Positions 8,720 through 18,366 are shown, counted from the stretch's first letter. The stretch is DNA of 64,000 nucleotides from Zobellella taiwanensis (GCF_003012795.1 NZ_PXYH01000003.1:1-64000); one strand, 5' to 3'. Numbers and translations: made by a program. The notes: generated by a model from the letters alone, not told the origin.

Positions 8720-9562
8720 TCAGCTGCGATAGTCGCCGATGTCCGGCCGGCGGCTGGGGCCGCGCAGGGCGATGTCGACCGGATGGAAGGCCTTGATGGC
8801 CTCAAAGCAGAAGTCGCCCACTGCCCGGTGCAGCGCCTGGGGATCGTGGTTGGTAATGATAATCACGCTTTTAGACAGGTTGCGGCGCCGGCGCAGCAAG
8901 TGGCCGAGGAAGCTGGACTGGCTTTCCGCCAGCCGGCTGCGGTTGGCGGCCACTTCGTCGAGGATCAGCAAATCCACCTCTTCCAGCGCCCGGCGATACT
9001 GGTTGCGGCTTTCCTGATCTTCAATGACCCCGAAGAACAGCCGGTCCACCACCGAGGCCCATTGCTGGAAGATCACCGATTTTTGATGCTGGCGGATCAG
9101 CTCGTGGGCAATGGCGCCGGCCAGGGTGGACTTGCCGGTGCCGAAGTCGCCGTAGAGCAGAATGGCGGCGCCGCCCTTGGTGCCCCAGTGATCAAAGGCG
9201 TTGATGAAATGGTGGGCGGTGTCGATATGTTCGGCCAGGGCCGGATCCTGCCGGTCCATGTTGGCGAAGGTCCAGTCCGGATTGAGATCCGCCTGGGCCA
9301 GCAGGCGTTCGGTACGCTGTATCCGTGCCCGCTGCTGCAGCTGGCGCACTTCCTCGTTGGCCTGCTGTTCATACTGGCGGCGCAGGCTGTTGTAGTCGTA
9401 CTGGGGCAGTTGGCCGCCGGCCCGCAGCCGCCGCAGTCGTTGCAGTATGTCCCGCACCTGGCCGTCGGCGGCCACCGGGGCGGGTTCCTGTCGTTGCTGC
9501 TGGCGCCGGCGGCGGGCGATGTCGGCCAGTTCGGCGGCCATTTCTTCAGGTGTCTTTTTCAT
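8720..9562 (-). CDS. DnaC-like helicase-loader ATPase
   Basis: 280 residues. The C-terminal AAA+ domain (about 95-270) has Walker A GDFGTGKST and Walker B VDLLILDEV, and the whole resembles DnaC/DnaI loaders, which place the replicative helicase on DNA. The N-terminal 90 residues are Arg/Gln-rich and helical, where DnaC contacts DnaB. It is a little longer than E. coli DnaC (245). Start ATG after GGGGAG. It overlaps the upstream DnaT-like gene by 17 bp, so the two are translationally coupled, which supports a primosome role. Phage DnaC homologues are alternatives, but no phage genes surround it. Confidence 0.8.
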   Translation of the reverse strand: MKKTPEEMAAELADIARRRRQQQRQEPAPVAADGQVRDILQRLRRLRAGGQLPQYDYNSLRRQYEQQANEEVRQLQQRARIQRTERLLAQADLNPDWTFANMDRQDPALAEHIDTAHHFINAFDHWGTKGGAAILLYGDFGTGKSTLAGAIAHELIRQHQKSVIFQQWASVVDRLFFGVIEDQESRNQYRRALEEVDLLILDEVAANRSRLAESQSSFLGHLLRRRRNLSKSVIIITNHDPQALHRAVGDFCFEAIKAFHPVDIALRGPSRRPDIGDYRS

Positions 9563-10226
9563 CGCTGCTCCCCTGGCATTGTTGCTGCAGGCGGCGCGCC
9601 TCCGCCATCATTTCCCTGGCCCTTTTGCTCGGGCCGGCGGCGGCGGCGGGCGGCCCCTGCTGATAGCCGGCCGGCTCGCCGGGCTCCGGCGTCCGGCGCA
9701 GGCTGCGCTGGTTTTTGAGTTTGCGCACAAACTTGAGCATCCACTGGTGCTGGTTCTCGAAGACTTCCGGCCGGCCCAGCCAGTAGGCGATAAACTCGCC
9801 CAGTTCGGTTTCGTCGAAGTGGCTGTCGAGCAGGCCGCACAGCCGCGCCAGGCCGTCGAACTGGTCGTCGGGGCGCCATTCGGGGTGCATGGCGAACTGG
9901 CGGGAGGGCAGGGGGGCCAGGCCCGCCAGCTGTTTCAGCGCCAGCCGGAAACGGGCGCCGTGATAATGCTGGGGGTGGGGCCTGTCGTGCAGGCTGAGCA
10001 GGCCGGCCCGGCACAGTTCGTCCACCAGGGCGGTCAGCTCCGCCGGCGTGACCCGGTAGCGGTAATGCCCCTCGCCCTGCACCGCCAGCGCCTTGCCCAG
10101 GCCCGGGTAGTCGAGCGGCTGGGTCAGTTCGCCCCTGGCCTGCTGCCTCAGGTAGAGCAGGTAAAGGCTGCGGGCCGGATGGGAGAGTTGGGGAGAGGTC
10201 AGCGCCTGGTATTCTGCCGGAGTCAT
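9546..10226 (-). CDS. DnaT-like primosomal protein
   Basis: About 226 residues from ATG at 10226 (MTPAEYQALTSP). Upstream ATGs at 10256 and 10334 would lengthen it but overlap the divergent gene's promoter, and no start has a strong ribosome site. The N-terminal part looks like a winged-helix replication-initiator-type fold (ALTSPQLSHPARSLYLLYL). The segment FENQHQWMLKFVRKLKN near residues 155-175 resembles the DnaT ssDNA-binding domain. It ends in a low-complexity Ala/Pro tail. Coupling to a DnaC-like ATPase argues for helicase loading at PriA-dependent restart. Family assignment rests on context plus weak similarity. Confidence 0.65.
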   Translation of the reverse strand: MTPAEYQALTSPQLSHPARSLYLLYLRQQARGELTQPLDYPGLGKALAVQGEGHYRYRVTPAELTALVDELCRAGLLSLHDRPHPQHYHGARFRLALKQLAGLAPLPSRQFAMHPEWRPDDQFDGLARLCGLLDSHFDETELGEFIAYWLGRPEVFENQHQWMLKFVRKLKNQRSLRRTPEPGEPAGYQQGPPAAAAGPSKRAREMMAEARRLQQQCQGSSDEKDT

Positions 10227-10361
10227 AAAGCCATCGTGGTTGCGTGATGCGGGCATTATCCAACAAAGCGCCGGCAGAATACAGCCGTTGGCGACGGGCC
10301 TTTCACTGTGGCGGAAATCGGCTAGGCTCAACATATGTTGTCATTATCACCAGGCCCGTAC

Positions 10362-11336
10362 ATGTTCGACGGCTCCCCAAAAGTCTTGCTAATAGAGGAT
10401 GATCCCGTATTCCGCCAGCTTATGGTCGCCTACCTGGAGCTGTGGGGGGCGCGGGTGCTGGAAGCCGACAATGGCGCCGAAGGCCTGCTGCTGGCCGAAC
10501 AATACCGCCCCGATCTGGTGCTGAGCGAGCTGTTGCTGCCGGCGCCGGCAGGGCAGGAGCTGATTGGCGAGCTCAAGCGACGTTATCCCTGGCTGCCGGT
10601 GATCGCCGTTTCCGGGCTGCAAAAAATGGCCGACGTGGCGAGGGCCTTGCGCGCGGGGGCAGAGGACTACCTGATCAAGCCAGTGCGCAACTGGAAGGTG
10701 GTGGAGCATGCCATTGCCGCCTGCCTGTGCCCGCAGCCCGCGGCCGAGCTGGCGGAACTGGCCGGGCACCTGGCGTTTTACCGCCGCCGGGACGTGGCGG
10801 CCACCCGGCTGGTTCAGGGGTGGCGGCAGCAGCCGGAGCGGCTGCTCGATGGCTGGCGGCTCAGTTGCCGGCAGAATTCTCCCTGGGTGCTGACCGAATA
10901 CCTTCGCCTGGAGCAGGATCTGTTGCTGCTGGTGGCGGAGTTCGATCCCCTGCACAGCGATACCCCGGTGATGATGACGCTGGTGGCTTTTTTGCTCCAT
11001 GAACCCCTGCGCCGCCATCGCGACAATCCGGACAGCCCCCTGCTCAGTCCGGCCCGTACCCTGGAATACATCAATCAGCTGATCCTGGATGCGGGCCTGG
11101 ACGCCAGGGTGAACCTGGTGCTGGTGCGGCTCAATGCCGGCCTCGGCACTCTGGAAGCGGCCAACGGGGGCATGGCCGGTTGCGACTGGCTGGATTTGTG
11201 CAATGCCGGCCCGCTCGGCGGTGGCCAGCTGGTGGCCTGCCCCCACCGACAAAGGTGCAGCTTTCCCCTGCGGCTGAGCCTGAGGGGCGGTTTTGGCGGC
11301 GAAATCGAGGTGACCGCCAGCCCCTTGCCGGGCTAG
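10362..11336 (+). CDS. rssB: RssB-like orphan response regulator with Glu at the phosphorylation site
   Basis: 324 residues from ATG 10362 (an ATG at 10335 in frame is also possible). The receiver domain (about 7-120) matches RssB: acidic pocket IEDD (12-14), [13 protein letters not shown] with Lys106, then a C-terminal degenerate PP2C-like half. RssB delivers RpoS to ClpXP. The position of the phospho-acceptor Asp (Asp58 in E. coli, in a CDIAMP context) reads SELLLP here, with Glu56 encoded by GAG at 10527-10529. galU lies next to it, as in E. coli, but convergent rather than downstream. The RssB assignment rests on the receiver motif, the C-terminal pattern and synteny. Confidence 0.75.
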   Translation: MFDGSPKVLLIEDDPVFRQLMVAYLELWGARVLEADNGAEGLLLAEQYRPDLVLSELLLPAPAGQELIGELKRRYPWLPVIAVSGLQKMADVARALRAGAEDYLIKPVRNWKVVEHAIAACLCPQPAAELAELAGHLAFYRRRDVAATRLVQGWRQQPERLLDGWRLSCRQNSPWVLTEYLRLEQDLLLLVAEFDPLHSDTPVMMTLVAFLLHEPLRRHRDNPDSPLLSPARTLEYINQLILDAGLDARVNLVLVRLNAGLGTLEAANGGMAGCDWLDLCNAGPLGGGQLVACPHRQRCSFPLRLSLRGGFGGEIEVTASPLPG

Positions 11337-12238
11337 CGCGGCTCCAGCCCCTCCAGGTAGCGGCGAAAATCGTCACCCAGTTCCCGGTGGCGCAATCCGT
11401 ATTCCACATTGGCCATCAGGTAGCCGAGCTTGCTGCCGCAGTCGTGGCTTTTGCCGGTAATGTGATGGGCATCGACCGTTTCCTGCTCCATCAGCATGGC
11501 GATGGTGTCGGTCAGCTGGATTTCATTACCCTTGCCGAGCGGAGTTTTCCTGAGCAGCGGCCAGATGGCGGCGGACAGCACATAGCGGCCCACTACCGCC
11601 AGCCGGGAAGGGGCTTCCTCCCGGGATGGCTTTTCCACCATGGCATGGATGGGAGCCGAGGCGCCCTGGGACAGGGGCTGGCCGCCGATGTCGACGATGC
11701 CGAACTGATCGACCAGCTCTGCGGCCACCGGCTCCACCAGGATCTGGCTGTGCCCGTTGTCGGCGAAGGCGCGGATCATGGCGGCCAGGTTGTGCTGTTG
11801 CAGCCGGCAGGCGGCATCGTCGATCAGCACATCCGGCAGCAGTATGGCAAAGGGGGCATCACCCACCAGTGGCTGGGCGCAGAGGATGGCATGGCCCAGC
11901 CCCTTGGCCTCGCCCTGGCGCACGTGCATGATGGTGACGTCGGGCGGGCAGATGTTCTGTACTTCGCTCAGCAACTGGCGCTTGACCCGTTTTTCCAGGG
12001 TGGCCTCCAGCTCGAAACTGGTATCGAAGTGGTTTTCGATGGAGTTCTTGCTGGCGTGGGTCACCAGCACGATTTCCTTGATCCCGGCCTGCACCGCCTC
12101 GTTGACCACATACTGGATCAGGGGCTTGTCGACCACAGGCAGCATTTCCTTGGGAATGGCCTTGGTGGCGGGCAGCATGCGGGTGCCGAGACCGGCGACG
12201 GGGATGACCGCCTTGCGAATCACTGTTTGGGATGGCAT
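11333..12238 (-). CDS. galU: UTP-glucose-1-phosphate uridylyltransferase GalU
   Basis: 301 residues from ATG 12238 ([16 protein letters not shown]). Makes UDP-glucose from UTP and glucose 1-phosphate for LPS, capsule and trehalose synthesis. The nucleotide-binding signature [18 protein letters not shown], the [10 protein letters not shown] segment, FDTSFELE and [12 protein letters not shown] all match bacterial GalU along the full length. A longer in-frame start at 12298 adds 20 unrelated residues and was not used. Its stop codon shares a CTAG with the stop of the convergent rssB-like gene, so there is no room for a terminator between them. Confidence 0.96.
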   Translation of the reverse strand: MPSQTVIRKAVIPVAGLGTRMLPATKAIPKEMLPVVDKPLIQYVVNEAVQAGIKEIVLVTHASKNSIENHFDTSFELEATLEKRVKRQLLSEVQNICPPDVTIMHVRQGEAKGLGHAILCAQPLVGDAPFAILLPDVLIDDAACRLQQHNLAAMIRAFADNGHSQILVEPVAAELVDQFGIVDIGGQPLSQGASAPIHAMVEKPSREEAPSRLAVVGRYVLSAAIWPLLRKTPLGKGNEIQLTDTIAMLMEQETVDAHHITGKSHDCGSKLGYLMANVEYGLRHRELGDDFRRYLEGLEPR

Positions 12239-12322
12239 CGGGGAAAACCGGAAAGTAAACGGAATGCCATGATAACCAATGACGCCTCTCCCGACCATGC
12301 CGGGAGAGGCGTTTGTCGTCCG

Positions 12323-12610
12323 TCAGTGACTCAGCAAATGACGGTTTTTCTCTACCGTGGACTCGCCGATGCCTTTGACCTTGGCGAGGTCGTCGATAGT
12401 GGCGAAGGGTCCGTTGGTTTCCCGGTACTCTACGATGGCCGCAGCCTTGGCCGGCCCTATGCCGGTCAGCTGGGCCAGTTGCTCCGGACCCGCGGTGTTG
12501 ATGTTGATGCTGGTTACGACCGTATCTTCACCGGTGGCTTCGTTGGCCATGAGCGGGCTGCCCAGGGCCAGCATGGCGGCCAGCAGGGCAGAGGAGAGGG
12601 TTTTATACAT
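12323..12610 (-). CDS. ComEA-like secreted helix-hairpin-helix protein
   Basis: 95 residues from ATG 12610, chosen because AAGGAGTCAAGAG precedes it. A signal peptide (MYKTLSSALLAAMLALGSPLMANE) is followed by a duplicated HhH DNA-binding module: ININTAGPEQLAQLTGIGPAKAAAIVEYR and a second hairpin around DLAKVKGIGESTVEKN. This is the short periplasmic ComEA type found in gammaproteobacteria, which binds incoming DNA during transformation. No other competence genes are nearby, so a general periplasmic DNA-binding role cannot be excluded. Confidence 0.88.
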   Translation of the reverse strand: MYKTLSSALLAAMLALGSPLMANEATGEDTVVTSININTAGPEQLAQLTGIGPAKAAAIVEYRETNGPFATIDDLAKVKGIGESTVEKNRHLLSH

Positions 12611-12722
12611 CTCTTGACTCCTTCCTTGGGTTGGTGGTTTTTTGTCCATTGGACCTATCAAGGTTTGTCGAAGGAGAAGAATTAAGCAACCGGTGTGGTC
12701 AAAAAATCATCTTTTCATGCGG

Positions 12723-12751
12723 CGGCAAGCCGGCGAAAAACCGGCTTGCCG
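12723..12751. repeat. Perfect 11-bp inverted repeat
   Basis: CGGCAAGCCGG and CCGGCTTGCCG are separated by CGAAAAA, giving a very stable hairpin without a T run on the plus strand. It lies between comEA and a gene relic. It may be the remnant of a terminator or a REP-like element. Confidence 0.7.
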
Positions 12752-12756
12752 GATAG

Positions 12757-12867
12757 ACTGGCTCAACGGCTGATGGTCTGCTCCGCAACCTGGATACCAC
12801 TCCGAGAGAGGCGCGGATAGCAGCCCTGTTCTGCGAGAACGACATACTGGCGATAGGGGCGCTGGAG
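12757..12867 (+). pseudogene. Relic of a LacI-family sugar-binding domain
   Basis: One frame reads ADGLLRNLDTTPREAR and then IAALFCENDILAIGALE, which has the spacing of the LacI-family effector domain segment that normally ends in a 'NDlmAlGal' motif. A stop codon lies just upstream (12754-12756), no start or DNA-binding domain is present, and after GALE the frame continues into unrelated sequence and a terminator. It therefore looks like a decayed fragment about 37 residues long, not an active gene. The call rests on motif resemblance only. Confidence 0.5.
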
Positions 12868-12924
12868 CCGCCGTCATGCTATCTGGCGCCCTGGTGCTCC
12901 GGCGTTCTCATCTCGGGGGATAAT

Positions 12925-12950
12925 AAAAAACCGGCCCGGGGCCGGTTTTT
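12925..12950 (-). terminator. Rho-independent terminator after yciI
   Basis: AAAAAACCGGCCC and GGGCCGGTTTTT form a GC hairpin; read on the minus strand the stem is followed by TTTTTTATTAT. It lies 6 bp past the stop of yciI. Confidence 0.88.
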
Positions 12951-12955
12951 GGCAT

Positions 12956-13255
12956 TCAGGGCAGGACTTTCCTGAAGGGCTTGACGATGACCGAGGCGTA
13001 GACACCGGCGGCGTTATAGGGATCGGCATCGGCCCAGGCCCGGGCGGCGTCCAGCGAGTCGAACTCGGCGATCACCGTGCTGCCGGTAAAGCCGGCCTCG
13101 GCAGGGTCTTCGGCGTCGATGGCCGGGTTGGGGCCGGCCACCAGCAGCCGGCCTTCCTCGGCCAGGGCCTGCAGTCGGGCCAGGTGGGCCGGGCGGGTTT
13201 CCTTGCGCATGGGCAGGCTGTTGGGAACATCTTCACTGAAAATCACGTACCACAT
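12956..13255 (-). CDS. yciI: YciI-family protein
   Basis: 99 residues with the YciI (DUF1330/dimeric alpha-beta barrel) pattern: [23 protein letters not shown] with the conserved His, GPNPA and [20 protein letters not shown]. The family has a conserved His/Asp pair in a putative active site, but no established enzyme activity for the stand-alone form. The start codon overlaps the yciB stop by one base (TGATG), so translation is coupled, as in many gammaproteobacteria. Confidence 0.93.
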   Translation of the reverse strand: MWYVIFSEDVPNSLPMRKETRPAHLARLQALAEEGRLLVAGPNPAIDAEDPAEAGFTGSTVIAEFDSLDAARAWADADPYNAAGVYASVIVKPFRKVLP

Positions 13256-13812
13256 CAGGGTTGTCCTTCTTGTTTGGTGCCGTCCTGTGGCGGCAATTGG
13301 CGATAGAGGTAAAAGGCGGTGGCGAAGGTGAAGGCCAGGGTCAGGCCGAGCAGGCCGAACACCTTGAAATTGACCCAGAATTCCTGGGACAGGTAAAAGG
13401 CCACATAGACGTTGAGGGCGCCGCAGAAGGCGAAAAAGCCCACCCAGGCCAGGTTGGCCCTGTCCCAGATGGCATCCGGCAGGGGCATTTCCTTGCCCAG
13501 CATCTGCTTGATCAGGTTCTTGCCGAAACCGTAGCGGCTGACCAGCAGGCCGACGGCGAACAGGGCGTTGACAGCGGTCACCTTCCATTTGATGAAGGCG
13601 TCATCCTGGAAGAACATGGTCAGCCCGCCGAAGAACAGCACCAGCACCAGGGTGACGAGGTGCATTTTTTCAAGCCGTTTGTGCCGGAGCCACTGTACCA
13701 GCATCTGCACACAGGTGGCGGCCATCAGGGCGCCGGTGGCGGCATAGATGTCGACCGTCTTGTACACCACGAAGAAGATGATAAGCGGGATGAACTCGGC
13801 GAATTGCTTCAT
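13255..13812 (-). CDS. yciB: Inner membrane septation protein YciB (IspZ family)
   Basis: 185 residues with five to six hydrophobic segments (about 3-20, 22-40, 48-68, 76-92, 120-140, 150-168), the size and pattern of YciB/intracellular septation protein A. Conserved features include [12 protein letters not shown] at the N-terminus and [17 protein letters not shown]. YciB interacts with the division and elongation machinery and influences envelope integrity. It is co-transcribed with yciI. Confidence 0.95.
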   Translation of the reverse strand: MKQFAEFIPLIIFFVVYKTVDIYAATGALMAATCVQMLVQWLRHKRLEKMHLVTLVLVLFFGGLTMFFQDDAFIKWKVTAVNALFAVGLLVSRYGFGKNLIKQMLGKEMPLPDAIWDRANLAWVGFFAFCGALNVYVAFYLSQEFWVNFKVFGLLGLTLAFTFATAFYLYRQLPPQDGTKQEGQP

Positions 13813-13896
13813 AGGAATGACCCGTACTGCGAATGTGGGCCCAGTTTACCCCCATGGCTGGCCGCAGGCAAAGTCGTCCGCCATTTATTCAATACA

Positions 13897-13932
13897 AAAG
13901 GGCCCCGGTCCGATGCGGAACCGGGGCTCTTT
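13897..13932 (-). terminator. Rho-independent terminator after the iolI-like gene
   Basis: AAAGGGCCCCGGT and ACCGGGGCTCTTT form a long stem; on the minus strand it is followed by TTTTGTATTG. It ends the iolG-iolI minus-strand operon and separates it from yciB, whose promoter must lie between 13813 and here. Confidence 0.8.
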
Positions 13933-13965
13933 GCTTATGGGGAGACGACGAGAGGGAGCGGGGAC

Positions 13966-14784
13966 TTAGCCCTGCACGCCTTCGGCGATAAAGTCCATGC
14001 TGGCCCGCACCGCCGGCAGGGGCTGGTCCAGCTCGCACACTTCCCTGGCGAAGGGCTCGAAGGAGAAGTAGCCCCGGTAGCCGGTCTGGAGCAGGGTGCG
14101 GATCTGGCCGATATTGTCCAGCCGATCCGCGGGGCCGACCAGCACCCGGTGGGCGTCCAGCATCTGCTCATAGCCGATGGCGGTGTCTTCCACCCCGGAG
14201 ATGTGCACCAGGCCGGTGAACTCGGGGAAGAACTCGGTTTCGCCCGCCACCCTGTGGTGGAAGGTGTCATGCACCAGGGCGAAACGGCCCTCGCCGCCCA
14301 CCGCCTGGATGGCGGCCACGGCGTTTTTCTTCAGCCGCAGGGAGGAAACGGGAAAGCCCAGCGGCTCCACGAAACCCTTGAGGCCGTGCTGTTCCAGTAT
14401 CGGCTGGAGGCCGCGCAGGGCCTGCTCCAGGCTGGCGGCATCCGAGCCCTGGAAGCTGCCGTCGTTGAGCGGGCACAGCACCAGGCCGGTGGCGCCGCAG
14501 GCGGCGGCCAGTTCGGCCAGCCTTTCGGCCTGGGCGGCGCGCTCCGGGTTCCAGACGTTGAACGGATAGAGGGCGTTGATGCTCAGGATCTCGATGCCGA
14601 GCTCTCGGGCCCGGGCGCCGATGGCGCGGGCGTGGTCCAGCTCGCTGATGCTGTTGTCGGCCACGTCGTTGCGCAGTTCTACCGCCTTCAGGCCCAGGGC
14701 CCTGGCGGTGTCGAGCAGTTCGAAGGCGCTCAGCCTGGGCGCCGTCATATGGTTCAGGGAGAAAGTCGGGGTCAGTCGGGACAT
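13966..14784 (-). CDS. iolI: IolI-like TIM-barrel isomerase (sugar phosphate isomerase/epimerase family)
   Basis: 272 residues, xylose-isomerase-like TIM barrel, close in length and pattern to B. subtilis IolI (2-keto-myo-inositol isomerase, 278 aa). Metal-ligand positions are visible as FVEPLGFP (Glu), LVHDTFHH (Asp/His), HISGVED and YFSFEPF (Glu). It would interconvert inosose isomers or related keto-cyclitols in the cytoplasm. It lies 19 bp after the iolG-like gene in the same operon. The exact substrate is not visible from sequence. Confidence 0.8.
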   Translation of the reverse strand: MSRLTPTFSLNHMTAPRLSAFELLDTARALGLKAVELRNDVADNSISELDHARAIGARARELGIEILSINALYPFNVWNPERAAQAERLAELAAACGATGLVLCPLNDGSFQGSDAASLEQALRGLQPILEQHGLKGFVEPLGFPVSSLRLKKNAVAAIQAVGGEGRFALVHDTFHHRVAGETEFFPEFTGLVHISGVEDTAIGYEQMLDAHRVLVGPADRLDNIGQIRTLLQTGYRGYFSFEPFAREVCELDQPLPAVRASMDFIAEGVQG

Positions 14785-14803
14785 CTTGGTTCGGCTCCGT
14801 ACA

Positions 14804-15901
<1,098 letters not shown>

Positions 15902-15913
15902 TTACCGGCTTGT

Positions 15914-15929
15914 TGGAATTTATGTTTCA
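15914..15929. promoter_or_regulatory. Predicted LacI-type operator, iolG/lacI divergent promoter
   Basis: TGGAATTTATGTTTCA is an imperfect palindrome matching the 16-bp element at 17064 and 28320. It lies about 100 bp upstream of the iolG-like start and 109 bp upstream of the LacI start. Confidence 0.65.
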
Positions 15930-16037
15930 TGGGCATCACTATAGGCAGTGGCGGGGCAAAAACGCCAAAGGCGTGATGATGGAAAACCATCATGCGGGGC
16001 TATACTGGCTTGATGTTGGGATCTGGAGTGAAGAAAC

Positions 16038-17045
16038 ATGAAGAAGATCACGCTGGCGGAGGTCGCCAGGCGGGCCGGGGTGGGGGAAGCCACGGTGGAT
16101 CGGGTGTTGAACGAGCGGGGCAATGTGTCGCCGGACACCGCCGAGCGAGTGATCCGTATCGCCCGGGAGCTGGGGCTGAAACGGGTGTTGCCCGACGAAT
16201 GGCGCCGGCTGCGCCATATAGAGGTGTTCCTGAGCGACAGCGACACCTATTTCTTCAAACAGCTGAGCAAGAGCTTTATGCAGGCGGCCGACACCCTGGG
16301 CAAGCGGCGCCTGGTGCTGCACCGCACCTTTGTGGGCGAGCGGGAGCCTGACCTGCTGGCGAAGAAACTGGGCGAGGCCGCCGCCCGTCGTGACGGCATC
16401 ATCCTGTTCGGCTCGGATCACCCTGCGGTGGTGGCGGCGGTGAACGCCGCCACCGACCAGGGAGTGCCGGTGATCACCCTGGTCACCGAGCTGCCGGGCA
16501 CGGCGCCCCTGGCCCATGTGGGCATCGATCAATACGCCGCCGGGCGCACCGCCGGCTGGCTGCTGGGCCAGTGGTGCCGGGATCCCGGCGAGGTACTGGT
16601 GGTGTGCGGCCCGCTGGAGGTGCTGGTGCACCGGGAGCGGATGCGCGGCTGCCGGGAGCGGCTGGCGGAATCCGCGCCCCATTTGTTGCCCCGGGTGCTG
16701 GAGGGCCGGGAGCAGAACGACCTTATCGAATTCCTGGTGCGCGAGCGGCTGGCCGAGGGGCGGGTGGTGGCGGTGTACAACACCGGGCCCGGCAACGGCA
16801 CCATCGCCCGCCTGCTGGCACGCCGGGACCTGGCCGGGCGTTGCGTCTTTATCGGCCATGAGCGCCACGCCACTACAGAAAGCTTGCTGAGGCGCGGCCT
16901 GATGCAGCTGACCCTGGATCAAAATCCCAGGCTGCACGCCTTCCGCGCCCTGGAATTGTTGCTCTGTCATCTGGAGCAGATCGCGCCGGCCGCCGGTGGG
17001 CGTATCGACTTCTCCCTGTTCACTCCCGAAAACATCGGCGGCTGA
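16038..17045 (+). CDS. LacI-family transcriptional regulator (probable inositol-type repressor)
   Basis: 335 residues. The N-terminal HTH reads ITLAEVARRAGVGEATVDRVLNERGNV, with Asp where most LacI members have Ser in the ATVSRVLN helix. The C-terminal periplasmic-binding-like effector domain follows (HVGIDQYAAGRTAGWLL, VYNTGPGNGTIARLL, FIGHE). It is divergent from iolG-iolI and followed by the sugar ABC operon, and matching palindromes lie on both sides. This makes it the best candidate for a local repressor released by a cyclitol. The effector cannot be deduced. Confidence 0.87.
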   Translation: MKKITLAEVARRAGVGEATVDRVLNERGNVSPDTAERVIRIARELGLKRVLPDEWRRLRHIEVFLSDSDTYFFKQLSKSFMQAADTLGKRRLVLHRTFVGEREPDLLAKKLGEAAARRDGIILFGSDHPAVVAAVNAATDQGVPVITLVTELPGTAPLAHVGIDQYAAGRTAGWLLGQWCRDPGEVLVVCGPLEVLVHRERMRGCRERLAESAPHLLPRVLEGREQNDLIEFLVRERLAEGRVVAVYNTGPGNGTIARLLARRDLAGRCVFIGHERHATTESLLRRGLMQLTLDQNPRLHAFRALELLLCHLEQIAPAAGGRIDFSLFTPENIGG

Positions 17046-17063
17046 GCTGCGGCTCTCCTCTAT

Positions 17064-17079
17064 TGAAATTTACATTTCA
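17064..17079. promoter_or_regulatory. Predicted LacI-type operator, best copy
   Basis: TGAAATTTACATTTCA has perfect 6-bp arms (TGAAAT/ATTTCA) around TTAC. It lies 18 bp after the LacI gene stop and about 370 bp before the ABC binding-protein gene. It is the most symmetric copy of the element seen in this region. Confidence 0.65.
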
Positions 17080-17094
17080 TTCTGTCCGGCTCCG

Positions 17095-17120
17095 CCCCGG
17101 GTCTTCGAAAGCCCGGGTGG
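17095..17120 (+). terminator. Possible terminator hairpin after the LacI gene
   Basis: CCCCGGG and CCCGGGTGGGG flank TCTTCGAAAG, giving a GC-rich hairpin 50 bp past the LacI stop. Only a short T run (CGGTTTTCC) follows, so termination may be weak. Confidence 0.45.
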
Positions 17121-17241
17121 GGCAGAGGCACCGGTTTTCCCCTTAAATCCTGCCTTGTTTTTAATTAGTTGATTTTTATGAACTTAATAAGCAAATTCCC
17201 GAGCTGATGTTCAGGCCGGGGCACCATAACAGGATCCATGT

Positions 17242-17332
17242 CAAAAAATTGTTATTTTTTGGAGTGAAATCCCGTAAGTGGCTTGCCAAAAATCATAAAT
17301 TCCAACATCATTTGTTTTGAAATAAATATTCA
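17242..17332 (+). promoter_or_regulatory. Upstream regulatory region of the sugar ABC operon
   Basis: Three elements are visible. CAAAAAA-TTGTTA-TTTTTTG is an inverted repeat at 17242-17261. CATAAATTCCA at 17294-17304 is the reverse complement of the left 11 bases of the operator at 15914. TGAAATAAATATTCA at 17318-17332 is a one-base-short variant of the same element. The binding protein gene starts at 17433, so the last two sites lie about 100-140 bp upstream of it. A precise -35/-10 pair was not identified. Confidence 0.5.
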
Positions 17333-17432
17333 ATTGGGTGGGCAGGTTGTCCGTGTTCCTTCATATTCGGCCAGCCGTTTGCCGGTTCCGCCTCAAGGAT
17401 TGAAATACTGCGTTCCGACAAGGAGTAAGACC

Positions 17433-18356
17433 ATGAAATTCAAAAAGCTGATTGTTGCCTCCGCCCTGGCCGCCACCCTGCCGTTTGGCGCCTATGCCGA
17501 TGACATCAAGGTCGGCGTGTCCATGGCGATGTTCGACGACAACTTCCTGACCCTGTTGCGCCAGGCCATGCAGGAGAAGGCGGCGGAGCTGGAAGGGGTC
17601 GATACCCAGTTCGAGGATGCCAAGATGGACGTGGTCCAGCAGCTGCAGCAGGTGGAAAGCTTTATCAGCCAAGGGCTGGATGCCATCATCGTCAACCCGG
17701 TGGACACCCAGGCGGTGGCGCCCATCGTTAAGCGGGTCCATGAAGCCGGCATTCCGCTGGTGTTCGTCAACCGCCGTCCCGACGCCGAGCTGCCCGAGAA
17801 CATGGCCTATGTGGGCTCCGATTCCAAGGTGGCCGGCCGGCTGCAGATGGAATACATCGCCGACAAGCTGGGCGGCAAGGGCAACGTGGCCATCCTGATG
17901 GGCAATTTGTCCGACGAATCCACCCGCGACCGCACCGGCGGGGTAGAGGAAATTGCCGCCAAGTACCCGGACATCAAGATCATCGCCAAGGAAACCGGTA
18001 AATGGTCCCGCAAGGAAGGCATCGACACTACCAATAACTGGCTGTTGTCCGGCTACGAGTTCGATGCCATCGCCTCCAACAACGATGAAATGGCCATCGG
18101 CGCCATCATGGCCCTGGGCCCCAACCGCCTGAAGGACGTGATTGTTGGCGGGGTGGACGCTACTCCCGACGCCCTGGCCTTTCTGGACAAGGGCATGATG
18201 GACGTGACCGTGTTCCAGGACGCCAAGGGCCAAGGCAAGGTCGCTGTCGATACCGCCTACAAGATGGCCAGGGGCGAAGCCGTGGAGAAAAACATCATGA
18301 TCCCCTATGAGCTGGTCACCCCGGAAAACTACAAGGAATACGTTGGACGTAACTAA
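17433..18356 (+). CDS. Sugar/cyclitol ABC transporter periplasmic binding protein
   Basis: 307 residues from ATG 17433, chosen for AAGGAGTAAGACC. A signal peptide (MKFKKLIVASALAATLPFGAYA) is followed by a type I periplasmic-binding fold: IKVGVSMAMFDDNFLT, DAIIVNPVDTQAVAPIV, PLVFVNRRPD, ASNNDEMAIGAI and GGVDATPDALAF. This is the RbsB/IbpA class that binds pentoses, hexoses or inositol. Together with the ATPase and permease downstream it makes a CUT2 importer, and the position beside iolG and iolI suggests myo-inositol or a derivative. That ligand is inference. Confidence 0.9.
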   Translation: MKFKKLIVASALAATLPFGAYADDIKVGVSMAMFDDNFLTLLRQAMQEKAAELEGVDTQFEDAKMDVVQQLQQVESFISQGLDAIIVNPVDTQAVAPIVKRVHEAGIPLVFVNRRPDAELPENMAYVGSDSKVAGRLQMEYIADKLGGKGNVAILMGNLSDESTRDRTGGVEEIAAKYPDIKIIAKETGKWSRKEGIDTTNNWLLSGYEFDAIASNNDEMAIGAIMALGPNRLKDVIVGGVDATPDALAFLDKGMMDVTVFQDAKGQGKVAVDTAYKMARGEAVEKNIMIPYELVTPENYKEYVGRN

Positions 18357-18366
18357 GCCATCAACC

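Noticed and set aside
12323-12661. Longer comEA-like protein starting upstream of 12610
   Set aside because: The upstream 17 codons precede a strong AAGGAG site and signal peptide start at 12610, so they are leader sequence.
12956-13588. Long 210-codon minus-strand protein ending with YciI
   Set aside because: The N-terminal 111 codons are the yciB gene in another frame; the real YciI starts at 13255.
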